From: an uncultured Paracoccaceae bacterium
GTDB lineage: Bacteria > Pseudomonadota > Alphaproteobacteria > Rhodobacterales > Rhodobacteraceae
Length of the DNA stretch: 24,108 nt
Assembly: GCA_937927675.1 (NCBI GenBank)
Contig: CALBSG010000154.1
Coordinates: forward strand, 1-24,108
Direction of reading: 5' to 3'
Of this stretch, positions 1-7,975 are shown one piece after another. Position 1 is the first letter of the stretch, and each line of letters starts with the position of its first letter. The notes beneath the pieces were generated by a model. That model saw nothing but the letters and a program-made list of their open reading frames with translations, made no database searches and had not been told where the DNA came from. The translations under genes were made by a program, and so were the position numbers.

Positions 1-371
1 TTCCGATCTCCGAAATCCTGCCACCCGCCAAGTTTATCCATGACGAGGCGGATCGGCGCGGTTCGGCCGTGTCGTCTTTGGTGTCGGGCGATTGTATCGT
101 CTCGGGGTCAGAGGTGCGCAATTCGCTGTTGTTCACCGGCTGTCGGACCCATTCCTTCTCGACCTTGGATCATGTCGTGGCGCTGCCGCAGGTGATCGTG
201 AATCGCAAGGCAGAGTTGACAAATTGTGTGATTGACCGCGGCGTTATCATCCCCGAAGGCTTGGTCGTGGGCCAAGACCCGCTGGAAGATGCCAAATGGT
301 TCCGTCGCAGCGAAGGTGGGGTTGTGCTGATCACGCAAGATATGCTCGATGCGCGGGCGCGGGTGGTTTAG
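1..371 (+). CDS. glgC: Glucose-1-phosphate adenylyltransferase, C-terminal fragment
   Basis: This is the 3' end of glgC; the 5' part lies left of the window and the reading frame enters at base 3. GlgC makes ADP-glucose from ATP and glucose-1-phosphate, the committed step of bacterial glycogen synthesis. About 122 residues are visible. They match the C-terminal left-handed beta-helix of GlgC: hexapeptide-like turns around SGDCIVSGSEVRNSLLF, then NCVIDRGVIIPEGLVVG and the ending WFRRSEGGVVLITQDML typical of the family. The nucleotidyltransferase domain is not in view. The gene is followed after 41 bp by glgA in the same direction, so it belongs to the glg operon. A GTG at 69 is internal and not a start. 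Confidence 0.95.
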   Translation, partial: PISEILPPAKFIHDEADRRGSAVSSLVSGDCIVSGSEVRNSLLFTGCRTHSFSTLDHVVALPQVIVNRKAELTNCVIDRGVIIPEGLVVGQDPLEDAKWFRRSEGGVVLITQDMLDARARVV

Positions 372-412
372 CGCGGAGCGTTTTTGCAAACATGAACGGA
401 AAGGGGCGCGGA

Positions 413-1837
413 ATGGGCCGGGTTTTGTCAGTCGCGTCAGAATGTGTGCCCTTGGTGAAAACCGGGGGCTTGGCTGATGTGGTGGGGGCTTTGCCGGGCG
501 CGTTGGCCGGGCAGGGCTGGGAGATGCGGGTGCTGTTGCCTGCCTATAAGTCCTTGCGCCCGCGGTTGAAATCCATGGCCTTGGTGATGGAGGAAGACGG
601 GCTTTGGGGCGGCACGGGCCGGGTTTATTTTGGCCAGATGGATGGGCTGTCGGTCTATCTGCTCGACGCGCCGTATCTGTTTGACCGTGACGGTGGACCC
701 TATGCCGATCAGGGCGGCGATCACAGCGACAATATCCAACGCTTTGCCGCGCTGTCTTGGGTTGCGGCCAGATTGGCGCGCGAGGGGGCAGCGGGCTGGA
801 AGCCCGATGTCCTGCACGCGCATGACTGGCAGGCAGGGCTGGCCCCGGCCTATTTGCGCTATCATGGGTCGGGTGGGGTTGGTTCGGTTCTGACCATCCA
901 TAACATCGCCTTTCAGGGCTGGGCCTCGGTGCGGATGCTGAATGATTTGCGGCTGCCCCGAGCCGAGTTCCATTCGGATGCGCTGGAATATTACGGCAAC
1001 TTGTCGACACTGAAGGCGGGGCTGGTGACAGCGGATCGCATCACCACAGTCTCGCCCAACTATGCCGAAGAGCTGATGCGGCCCGAATTCGGCATGGGCC
1101 TGCAAGGGGTGATTGCCGCGCGGGCCGGGGTGGTGTCTGGCATTTTGAATGGTGTGGACGAAGGGCTTTGGTCCCCCGAAGCGGCGGCGCATCCCTATTC
1201 TGCGGCCAAGATCTCTGGCAAGGCGGCCAATCGCGCCGCCCTTTGTGCCGAGTTCGGGCTGGAGGTGCCGGGGCCATTGGCCATTTTGGTCAGCCGTCTG
1301 ACCGACCAAAAGGGCATTGATCTGTTGTCCATGGCGATCCCGGCGTTTGTTGCGGCGGGGGGCGGGCTTGCGGTTTTGGGCTCGGGCGATGCGGGGCTGG
1401 AGGCTGCGATGCACGCGCTGGCCGCCGCGCATCCGGGCCGGGTCGCGGTGCGGATCGGCTATGATGAGGGCTTAAGCCGCCGGATGTTTGCTGGGGGTGA
1501 CGCGGTGCTGGTGCCCAGCCGCTTTGAACCCTGCGGATTGACCCAGATGTATGGCTTGCGCTTTGGCACAGTGCCGGTGGTCTCTGCCGTCGGTGGGCTG
1601 GCCGATACGGTCATCAATGCCTCGCCCGCGGCCCTCGCGGCAGGGGCGGCGACCGGGGTTGTGTTTCAGCCGGTGGATGGGTTGGCCTTGGGCCAAGCGC
1701 TTGCGCGGTTGGTCGGCCTATACCGCGACCAAAAGGTTTGGACGCGTGTGCAAAAAACCGCCATGCGTCACCCGGTTGGCTGGGCGGCCTCGGCTGCGGC
1801 CTATGCCCGGCTTTATGGCGAAGTTGCGGGCGGATGA
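413..1837 (+). CDS. glgA: Glycogen synthase (ADP-glucose-dependent, GT5)
   Basis: Transfers glucose from ADP-glucose to the growing alpha-1,4-glucan in the cytoplasm. The 474-residue product has the usual length. The N-terminal half starts with VLSVASECVPLVKTGGLADV; K16-T-G-G is the ADP-glucose binding loop. HAHDW lies at 135-139. The second Rossmann domain carries SRLTDQKG (294-301), and E372 in EPCGLTQMYG is the retaining-GT catalytic motif. I chose ATG 413 because AAGGGG lies about 6 bases upstream and the protein then begins MGRVLS, as in relatives. ATG 392 is in frame and would add seven residues, but its GGAG is 13 bases away. The gene overlaps glgX by four bases (ATGA), indicating translational coupling. 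Confidence 0.96.
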   Translation: MGRVLSVASECVPLVKTGGLADVVGALPGALAGQGWEMRVLLPAYKSLRPRLKSMALVMEEDGLWGGTGRVYFGQMDGLSVYLLDAPYLFDRDGGPYADQGGDHSDNIQRFAALSWVAARLAREGAAGWKPDVLHAHDWQAGLAPAYLRYHGSGGVGSVLTIHNIAFQGWASVRMLNDLRLPRAEFHSDALEYYGNLSTLKAGLVTADRITTVSPNYAEELMRPEFGMGLQGVIAARAGVVSGILNGVDEGLWSPEAAAHPYSAAKISGKAANRAALCAEFGLEVPGPLAILVSRLTDQKGIDLLSMAIPAFVAAGGGLAVLGSGDAGLEAAMHALAAAHPGRVAVRIGYDEGLSRRMFAGGDAVLVPSRFEPCGLTQMYGLRFGTVPVVSAVGGLADTVINASPAALAAGAATGVVFQPVDGLALGQALARLVGLYRDQKVWTRVQKTAMRHPVGWAASAAAYARLYGEVAGG

Positions 1838-3819
1838 CCCGCCAGACGGCCCAACTGGCGGCCCATCTCACGGCCGGTCGCCCCTATCCGTTGGGGGCGG
1901 TGATCCGCGACGGCGGCGTGAATTTTGCGGTGTTTTCAGCCCATGCGACGGCTGTTGATCTGTGCCTAGACGGTCAGGCGCCGATCGCCATGACAGCCCG
2001 CAGTGGCGACATCTGGCATGTCCATGTCGCAGGGCTGGTGCCGGGCACGCGCTATGGCTTTCGCGCCCATGGTCCGAATGATCCGGGGCAGGGCCACCGC
2101 TTTAACCCCGCCAAACTGCTGATTGATCCCTATGCGCGTGAGATCACCGGGCGGATGCGTTGGCACCCCGATTTGGTGGGGTCTGCCGACAGCGCCGCCT
2201 TGGGGCATTGGTCGGTGGTGGTGGACGGCCAGTTTGACTGGGGCGACGATCACCCGCCCGCCGTGCCGATGCGCGACACCGTGATCTATGAGGCCCATGT
2301 CAAGGCCCTGACCCAAGCGCACCCAGAGGTGCCGCTGGCCGATCGGGGCAGCTATCGCGCGCTGGGGCATCCGGTGATTGTCGCGCATTTGCAACGGCTT
2401 GGCATCACAACGCTCGAACTTTTGCCGATCCATGCCTTTATCGACGACCGCTTTGTGACCGAACGCGGGCTGGTGAACCATTGGGGCTATAATACCATCG
2501 GTTTCTTTGCGCCCGAGACGCGCTATGGCAGCCTGAACGACCTGAAATCGGCGGTAAAGGCGCTGCATGCCGGTGGGATCGAGGTGCTGTTGGATGTGGT
2601 TTACAACCACACGGGCGAGGGCGATGCGGCCGGGCCAACCCTGTCGTTTCGCGGGCTGGACAATGCCAGCTACTATCGGCTTTCGGGGGGGCATGACCTG
2701 AATGATGCGGGCACCGGCAATACGCTGAACCTGCGCCACCCGGCGGTGTTGCGGATGGTGATGGACAGCCTGCGCTATTGGGTGGAGGAGGTCCACGTGG
2801 ATGGCTTCCGCTTTGATCTGGCGCCGGTTCTGGGCCGAGCCGGGCATGGCTATTCTGTCCATGCGCCGTTCTTTGCGGCGTTGCAGCAAGATCCGGTGTT
2901 AGCAGGCGTGAAACTGATTGCCGAACCGTGGGATCTTGGACCGGGGGGCTATCGGCTGGGTCAGTTTCCGGGGCGTTTTGCCGAATGGAACGACCGGTAC
3001 CGCGATGGTGTGCGGCGGTTCTGGCGCGGCGATGCGGGGCAGGCGAGCGATCTGGCCGAACGGCTTTTGGGCAGCGCAGGGGCCTTTGACCATGACCGGC
3101 GCACGCCGCAGGCTTCGGTGAATTTCATCACGGCACATGATGGGTTCACGCTGGACGATCTGGTTTCGTATAGACAAAAGCGCAATTTGCCCAATCAAGA
3201 AATGAACCGCGACGGCCACAGCGAAAACCATTCCGATAACCTGGGGGTCGAGGGTGACACCACGGATATCGACGTTCTGGCGGCCCGAGGGAGGCGCAAA
3301 CGCGCCATGCTGGCGACGCTGTTTTTATCACAAGGCACGCCGATGCTGTTGGCGGGCGATGAGATGGGTCACAGCCAGCAGGGCAACAACAATGCCTATG
3401 CGCAGGACAATGAAACGACTTGGATGACATGGGCGGGTGATGCGGCGCTGGCGGGCTTTGTCTCGCGGCTGACCGCTTTGCGTGCGGCACATCCCGCCCT
3501 GCGCCAGACCCGTTTTCTGCATGGCGAGATTGGTGGCGACGGCCATGCCAATGTCCTGTGGCGCAAAGCCGATGGCGGGGTGCCAGAACCGGCCGATTGG
3601 CAGGGCGAAATGGCCGTCTTGGGGATGGAGTTGCGCGCCGAGGGCGACGTGCTTTACGCTGTGTTCAACGCGGGCGGTCCTTGCCGCCTGACCCTGCCTG
3701 ATACCGCGCCGCGATGGCGCATGATCCTGTCCAGTGCCGAGCCCGATGCGCCCCCCGTTGACTGTCACGGCGCGCTTGATCTGCCCGGCCAATCCGTTTG
3801 CGTCTTTGAACCCCATTGA
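1834..3819 (+). CDS. glgX: Glycogen debranching enzyme (isoamylase type, GH13)
   Basis: Hydrolyses alpha-1,6 branches of glycogen or limit dextrin. The 661-residue protein has an N-terminal CBM48-like beta-sandwich (about 15-110, with GVNFAVFSAHA and GTRYGFRAHGP), then a GH13 barrel. All four GH13 regions are intact: DVVYNH (254-259), GFRFDLA with nucleophile D328, acid/base E364 in IAEPWD, and H435-D436 in FITAHDGFTL. The GNNNAYAQDNETTW stretch after LAGDEMGHS is typical of the GlgX/isoamylase subgroup. The ATG at 1834 overlaps the glgA stop (ATGA). Its place between glgA and pgm fits a complete glycogen turnover operon. GlgX-type debranching rather than TreX is inferred from this context. 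Confidence 0.95.
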   Translation: MTRQTAQLAAHLTAGRPYPLGAVIRDGGVNFAVFSAHATAVDLCLDGQAPIAMTARSGDIWHVHVAGLVPGTRYGFRAHGPNDPGQGHRFNPAKLLIDPYAREITGRMRWHPDLVGSADSAALGHWSVVVDGQFDWGDDHPPAVPMRDTVIYEAHVKALTQAHPEVPLADRGSYRALGHPVIVAHLQRLGITTLELLPIHAFIDDRFVTERGLVNHWGYNTIGFFAPETRYGSLNDLKSAVKALHAGGIEVLLDVVYNHTGEGDAAGPTLSFRGLDNASYYRLSGGHDLNDAGTGNTLNLRHPAVLRMVMDSLRYWVEEVHVDGFRFDLAPVLGRAGHGYSVHAPFFAALQQDPVLAGVKLIAEPWDLGPGGYRLGQFPGRFAEWNDRYRDGVRRFWRGDAGQASDLAERLLGSAGAFDHDRRTPQASVNFITAHDGFTLDDLVSYRQKRNLPNQEMNRDGHSENHSDNLGVEGDTTDIDVLAARGRRKRAMLATLFLSQGTPMLLAGDEMGHSQQGNNNAYAQDNETTWMTWAGDAALAGFVSRLTALRAAHPALRQTRFLHGEIGGDGHANVLWRKADGGVPEPADWQGEMAVLGMELRAEGDVLYAVFNAGGPCRLTLPDTAPRWRMILSSAEPDAPPVDCHGALDLPGQSVCVFEPH

Positions 3820-3830
3820 GGAGGCCCGAC

Positions 3831-5459
3831 ATGAGCTTGCGCATCCATCCGACCGCCCCGATTGCAGGCCAAAAGCCCGGCACCTCGGGCTTGCGCAAGA
3901 AGACCGCGGTCTTCATGGGGCCGCATTATCTGGAAAATTTCGTTCAGTCGATTTTCGATGTTGTCGGGGCGCAGGGTAAAACCTTTGTTCTGGGGGGCGA
4001 CGGGCGCTATTTCAACGACCGTGCGGCGCAGGTGATCTTGCGGATGGCCGCAGCCAACGGCGCGGCGCGGGTGATTGTCGGGCAGGGCGCGATCTTGTCG
4101 ACGCCGGCGGCAAGCCATCTGATCCGCCTGAACAATACGGATGGCGGCATCATCCTGTCGGCCAGCCACAATCCCGGCGGCCCGCATGAGGATTTTGGGC
4201 TGAAGTTCAACATGCCGAACGGTGGCCCGGCACCTGAGGCGGTGACCGAGGCGATGTATCGGCGCACCACCGAGATCACGGAATATCGCATCTGGGAAGG
4301 TCAGGATGTCGATCTGATGCGCCTTGGCCGGCAAGAGATTGGCGGCATGGCGGTCGATGTGGTGGACCCGGTGGCAGATTATGCCGCCCTGATGGAAAGC
4401 CTGTTCGATTTCCCGGCGATCCGGGCCATGTTCCGGGGGGGCTTTGCCATGCGGATGGACAGCATGTGCGCGGTGACAGGGCCTTATGCCGTTGAAATTC
4501 TTGAAAACCGTCTTGGCGCGGCCAAGGGCACGGTGATCAATGCCACGCCCTTGCCGGATTTCGGCGGGATGCATCCGGACCCGAATCCGACATGGGCCAA
4601 GGCGCTGATGGACGAGATGATGGGGCCAAATGCGCCCGATTTCGGCGCGGCCAGCGACGGGGATGGCGACCGCAATATGGTGGTGGGGCGCGGGATTTAT
4701 GTCTCGCCCTCGGACAGTCTGGCGGTGCTGGCGGCCAATGCACATGTGGCACCCGCCTATGCCAAGGGTCTGGCGGGGGTGGCGCGATCGATGCCGACCA
4801 GCGCCGCGGCGGACCGGGTGGCGGCAGCGCTGGGGATTGCCAGTTATGAAACCCCGACGGGCTGGAAATTCTTTGGCAATCTGATGGATGCCGGGCGCGC
4901 CACGCTGTGCGGCGAGGAAAGTTTCGGCACCGGCAGCGACCATGTGCGCGAAAAGGACGGGCTTTGGGCGGTGCTGCTCTGGCTGAATATTCTGGCCGTG
5001 CGCCAGCAATCGGTGGCGGAAATCTTGGCCGAACACTGGGCGCGTTTTGGCCGCAACTACTATAGCCGCCACGATTTTGAAGCGATTCCGGCGGACAAGG
5101 CCGATGCGATGATGGCGGCGTTGAAAGCCAGCCTTGCAGGTCTGCCGGGGCGGCAGGTGGGCGGGATGATCCTCGAGGCCGCCGATGACTTTGCCTATAC
5201 CGATCCGGTCGATGGCTCGGTGTCCAAGGGGCAGGGGGTGCGGGTGATCTTTGCGGGTGGTTCACGCTTTGTGATGCGCCTGTCCGGCACCGGAACCGAG
5301 GGCGCGACGTTGCGGCTTTATCTGGAACGCTATGCGCCGGGGCCTGACGGCTTGGATCTGGACCCGCAGGTCGCTTTGGCCCCGGTGATCGCGGCGGCTG
5401 AGACCTTGGCAGGGATCGCGGCGTTTACCGGGCGCACCGCGCCGGATGTGGTGACCTGA
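3831..5459 (+). CDS. pgm: Phosphoglucomutase (alpha-D-glucose phosphate-specific)
   Basis: Interconverts glucose-1-phosphate and glucose-6-phosphate, connecting glycogen to central metabolism. The 542-residue length matches the alpha-D-phosphohexomutase PGM class. Visible motifs are the phosphoserine loop SASHNPGG with S112, the Mg2+ loop DGDGDR (276-281), the sugar-binding loop GEESFGTGSDH (361-371) and the phosphate-binding loop RLSGTGTEG (483-491). The start ATG 3831 is set by a strong GAGGAGG at 3818-3824, which overlaps the glgX stop codon, so pgm is translated closely after glgX. An in-frame TTG at 3816 lies before this ribosome site and is unlikely. It is the last gene of the operon; I found no clear hairpin terminator in 5460-5511. 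Confidence 0.96.
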   Translation: MSLRIHPTAPIAGQKPGTSGLRKKTAVFMGPHYLENFVQSIFDVVGAQGKTFVLGGDGRYFNDRAAQVILRMAAANGAARVIVGQGAILSTPAASHLIRLNNTDGGIILSASHNPGGPHEDFGLKFNMPNGGPAPEAVTEAMYRRTTEITEYRIWEGQDVDLMRLGRQEIGGMAVDVVDPVADYAALMESLFDFPAIRAMFRGGFAMRMDSMCAVTGPYAVEILENRLGAAKGTVINATPLPDFGGMHPDPNPTWAKALMDEMMGPNAPDFGAASDGDGDRNMVVGRGIYVSPSDSLAVLAANAHVAPAYAKGLAGVARSMPTSAAADRVAAALGIASYETPTGWKFFGNLMDAGRATLCGEESFGTGSDHVREKDGLWAVLLWLNILAVRQQSVAEILAEHWARFGRNYYSRHDFEAIPADKADAMMAALKASLAGLPGRQVGGMILEAADDFAYTDPVDGSVSKGQGVRVIFAGGSRFVMRLSGTGTEGATLRLYLERYAPGPDGLDLDPQVALAPVIAAAETLAGIAAFTGRTAPDVVT

Positions 5460-5511
5460 CCCGGCGCGGACAAAGGTGAGTATTTGGAAAGGCGCAAATC
5501 CTTGACGGGGA

Positions 5512-5970
5512 TCAGCTTTTGAGGCCGGTTTCTTCCAAAAGGCCTTTGCGCTTGGCCTCGTAATAATAGCCTTTGGCATACCACATCATTGCGCGGTCTT
5601 CGTTGCGGCCAGAGACGAGCCATGCGCCGCGCAAGTATTTTCCCGCGTAATGCAGGTTGGTTTCGGCGTCCAAAAGCCCTTCGGGCGCGCCTTTGTAGCC
5701 CATGGTGCGGGCCGTCTGCACCTGGATCTGCAACAGGCCGTAATAGGGGCCGTTGCGTGCGCCTGGATTGTACCCGCTTTCGCGCTGGATCTGGCGATGC
5801 AGCAGGCTTTCGGGGATCTGATGGATAGACGCCCATTTCGAGATCAACGCCCGCATCTGCGGGGTCGCCCCGGCCTTGAGGTCTGCGCCGCGGTCGGATC
5901 TGGTGCCACCGCAGGCGGTGAGGGCGGCGGCAAGCGGCAGGATCAGGGCGGTACGGCGGTTGAACAGCAT
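5512..5970 (-). CDS. Small lytic transglycosylase lipoprotein (SLT domain)
   Basis: A 152-residue lipoprotein likely acting on peptidoglycan in the periplasm. The N-terminus MLFNRRTALILPLAAALTAC has a signal peptide with lipobox LTAC, lipidated at C20. The rest is almost entirely one SLT/goose-lysozyme-like domain: catalytic E64 in QRESGYNP, then GPYYGLLQIQVQTARTMGY and a repeat of the fold around NLHYAGKYLRGAW. There is no SH3, LysM or SPOR domain, so it is close to a minimal lytic transglycosylase. A GGAG sits six bases before the ATG on the minus strand. It is convergent with pgm and divergent from the response regulator, so it is probably monocistronic. Confidence 0.88.
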   Translation of the reverse strand: MLFNRRTALILPLAAALTACGGTRSDRGADLKAGATPQMRALISKWASIHQIPESLLHRQIQRESGYNPGARNGPYYGLLQIQVQTARTMGYKGAPEGLLDAETNLHYAGKYLRGAWLVSGRNEDRAMMWYAKGYYYEAKRKGLLEETGLKS

Positions 5971-6122
5971 GGGGAACTCCGAAAACAGCTTTGCGCGGTG
6001 ATAGCGGGCTGGGGTGGTTTGGGAAAGGGGCCGGTTCGGGCATCGGCGGAATAGGACTTTCGCCGGGATGGATTGCGGCGCAGCTTTGGTGCTAGCCTTG
6101 GGTCAGGAAGCGAGGTTCACCT

Positions 6123-6806
6123 ATGTCGGATACCCCAAGCCAGACACCTGACCGCCCCTTGGTGCGCGCCATGATCGTGGACGATCATCCGCTGTTTTGT
6201 GATGCCTTGGCCATGACGTTGAAGGTTTTGGCGGGTTTGCAGGCGGTGGAAACGGCGGGCTCGTTGGAGGAGGCGACGCGGCGGCTGGATGCGGGGGCTG
6301 TGCCGGATCTGATCGTTCTTGATCTCAACCTGCCCGATGTTGACGGCTTGGATGGGTTGGTTCGGTTGCGGCTTGCGGTGCCGGATGTGCCGGTTTTGGT
6401 GGTATCCTCAATGGCAGATCCGCGCATCGTGCGGGCGGCCTTGCGCGCGGGCGCGGTGGGGTTTGTGCCGAAACACGCCCATCGCGACAGCTATCGCGCG
6501 GCGTTGGAGTCCGTGCGCGCCGGCCGGGTCTATCTGCCCGATGGCATGCAGCCCGAGGGCGAGGCCAGCCCCAGCGAGGAGGCGATTGCCCGGTTGGGTC
6601 TGTTGACCCGACAACAGGCGCGCATCCTGCAACTGATTTGCGAAGGCAAGTTGAACAAGCAAATCGCCTTTGACTTGGCGATTGCCGAAACCACGGTAAA
6701 GGCCCATGTCACCGCGATCATGCGCAAGCTGGGGGTTCTAAGCCGCACGCAGGCAGTGCTGATGGCAAAAGAGGCGCGGTTTTCGGCCATGGTGCCCGAG
6801 GGATGA
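6123..6806 (+). CDS. LuxR/NarL-family two-component response regulator
   Basis: A 227-residue DNA-binding response regulator. The receiver domain (about 14-130) has the acidic pair D20-D21 in MIVDDHP, phosphoacceptor D67 in LIVLDLNLPDVDG, the Ser pair 95-96 and K117 in FVPKHA. The C-terminal GerE/LuxR helix-turn-helix (about 158-218) reads LTRQQARILQLICEGKLNKQIAFDLAIAE, with TTVKAHVTAIMRKLGV as recognition region. GAGG at 6112-6115 supports ATG 6123. It overlaps the next gene by ATGA and is the first of a three-gene cassette with a FIST protein and a hybrid kinase. By inference it is the output of that kinase. Target genes are unknown; the cox genes downstream are candidates. Confidence 0.93.
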   Translation: MSDTPSQTPDRPLVRAMIVDDHPLFCDALAMTLKVLAGLQAVETAGSLEEATRRLDAGAVPDLIVLDLNLPDVDGLDGLVRLRLAVPDVPVLVVSSMADPRIVRAALRAGAVGFVPKHAHRDSYRAALESVRAGRVYLPDGMQPEGEASPSEEAIARLGLLTRQQARILQLICEGKLNKQIAFDLAIAETTVKAHVTAIMRKLGVLSRTQAVLMAKEARFSAMVPEG

Positions 6807-7975
6807 CGGTGCAGACCGCCTTGCCCGGCAGTTTTGATCTGATGCCGCGCGCCTCGGTGCCGGCGGGGACGCCGGATGCGGCCGCCGCCTTGGCGCGTGG
6901 GCTGGGTGCGAGCCCATTTGCCTGCATCTTTCTGTTCATCTCGCCTGAGGCTGATCTGGCGGCCTTGGCGCAAAGCCTGCCTGCGGCTTTCGGCTCGGTG
7001 CCGGTGATCGGCTGCACCACGGCGGGCGAGATCACGGAGGCGGGCTACTGTGACGGCGAGATCGTCGCCGTTGGCTTGCCCGCGCGGCTTTTTGCGGCCA
7101 CGCCGATCCTGATCCCGGATTTGGGCCAGATCGACGCACAAGGCCTGATCGGGCAGTTGATCCGCGACCGGCAGTCGATGGCACGGGCGCGGCCCGGGTG
7201 GGAGGGCGAGTTTGCCTTTTTGCTGGTGGATGGGCTTTCGGTGCGCGAGGACGAGCTGGCCTCGGCCCTTGCGCGCGGCCTTGGGCCGGTGCCGCTGTTC
7301 GGGGGATCGGCCGGGGATGGCACGCGGTTTCAGGCGACTTTTGTCTTGTATCAGGGGCAAATCTTGCAAAACGCGGCGGTGGTGACGCTGATCCGCACGG
7401 CCGCCCGGGTGCGGGTATTCAGCCTTGACCACCTGCGCCCGACCGCGGCGCGCATGGTGGTGACCGAGGCGGACCCGGCGCGGCGTATTGTGCGGGGGAT
7501 CAACGCCGAACCTGCCGCGCGGGAATATGCCCGCATCCTTGGCAAAGACCCCGGCCAGCTGACCGCCTTTACCTTTGCCGCCCATCCAGTTGTGGTGCGG
7601 ATCGGCGGCACCCATCATGTGCGCGCCATTCAACAGGTCGATGCCAATGGCGATCTGGTGTTCTTTTCGGCCATTGACGAGGGCGTGGTGCTGACCCTCG
7701 CCGAACCGCAGGACATGGCCGCGCATCTGACCGCGGAGCTTGCCGCGTTGCGCGGGCAGGGGGCTGCCCCCGCCATTCTGGCCTGCGACTGCATCCTGCG
7801 CCGGTTGGAGGCCTTGGAAAAGCAAAAGACTGGGGCCTTGTCGGCCCTGTTGCGCGCCCATGGCGTGGTGGGGTTTTCGACCTATGGCGAGCAGGTCAAC
7901 TCGATGCATGTCAACCAGACCATGACCGGGGTGGCGCTGTATCCGCCGGATGATCCTTTTGCGGATGCGCCATGA
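6803..7975 (+). CDS. FIST-domain sensor protein (NosP-like)
   Basis: A 390-residue cytoplasmic protein of the FIST N/C family. The N-terminal FIST domain shows VIGCTTAGEIT (68-78) and PLFGGSAGDG (164-173). The C-terminal domain shows the DCILRR stretch (329-334) and ends with GVVGFSTYGEQVNSMHVNQT (354-373), which is characteristic. In Pseudomonas, Legionella and Vibrio, FIST proteins named NosP bind haem and nitric oxide and control a co-encoded hybrid histidine kinase. Here the gene overlaps both neighbours by ATGA, and the kinase follows directly, so the same role is inferred. Candidate axial ligands include H210, H261, H271, H272, H308, H353 and H369; I cannot tell which, if any, binds haem. 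No signal peptide or membrane segment is seen. Confidence 0.88.
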   Translation: MTVQTALPGSFDLMPRASVPAGTPDAAAALARGLGASPFACIFLFISPEADLAALAQSLPAAFGSVPVIGCTTAGEITEAGYCDGEIVAVGLPARLFAATPILIPDLGQIDAQGLIGQLIRDRQSMARARPGWEGEFAFLLVDGLSVREDELASALARGLGPVPLFGGSAGDGTRFQATFVLYQGQILQNAAVVTLIRTAARVRVFSLDHLRPTAARMVVTEADPARRIVRGINAEPAAREYARILGKDPGQLTAFTFAAHPVVVRIGGTHHVRAIQQVDANGDLVFFSAIDEGVVLTLAEPQDMAAHLTAELAALRGQGAAPAILACDCILRRLEALEKQKTGALSALLRAHGVVGFSTYGEQVNSMHVNQTMTGVALYPPDDPFADAP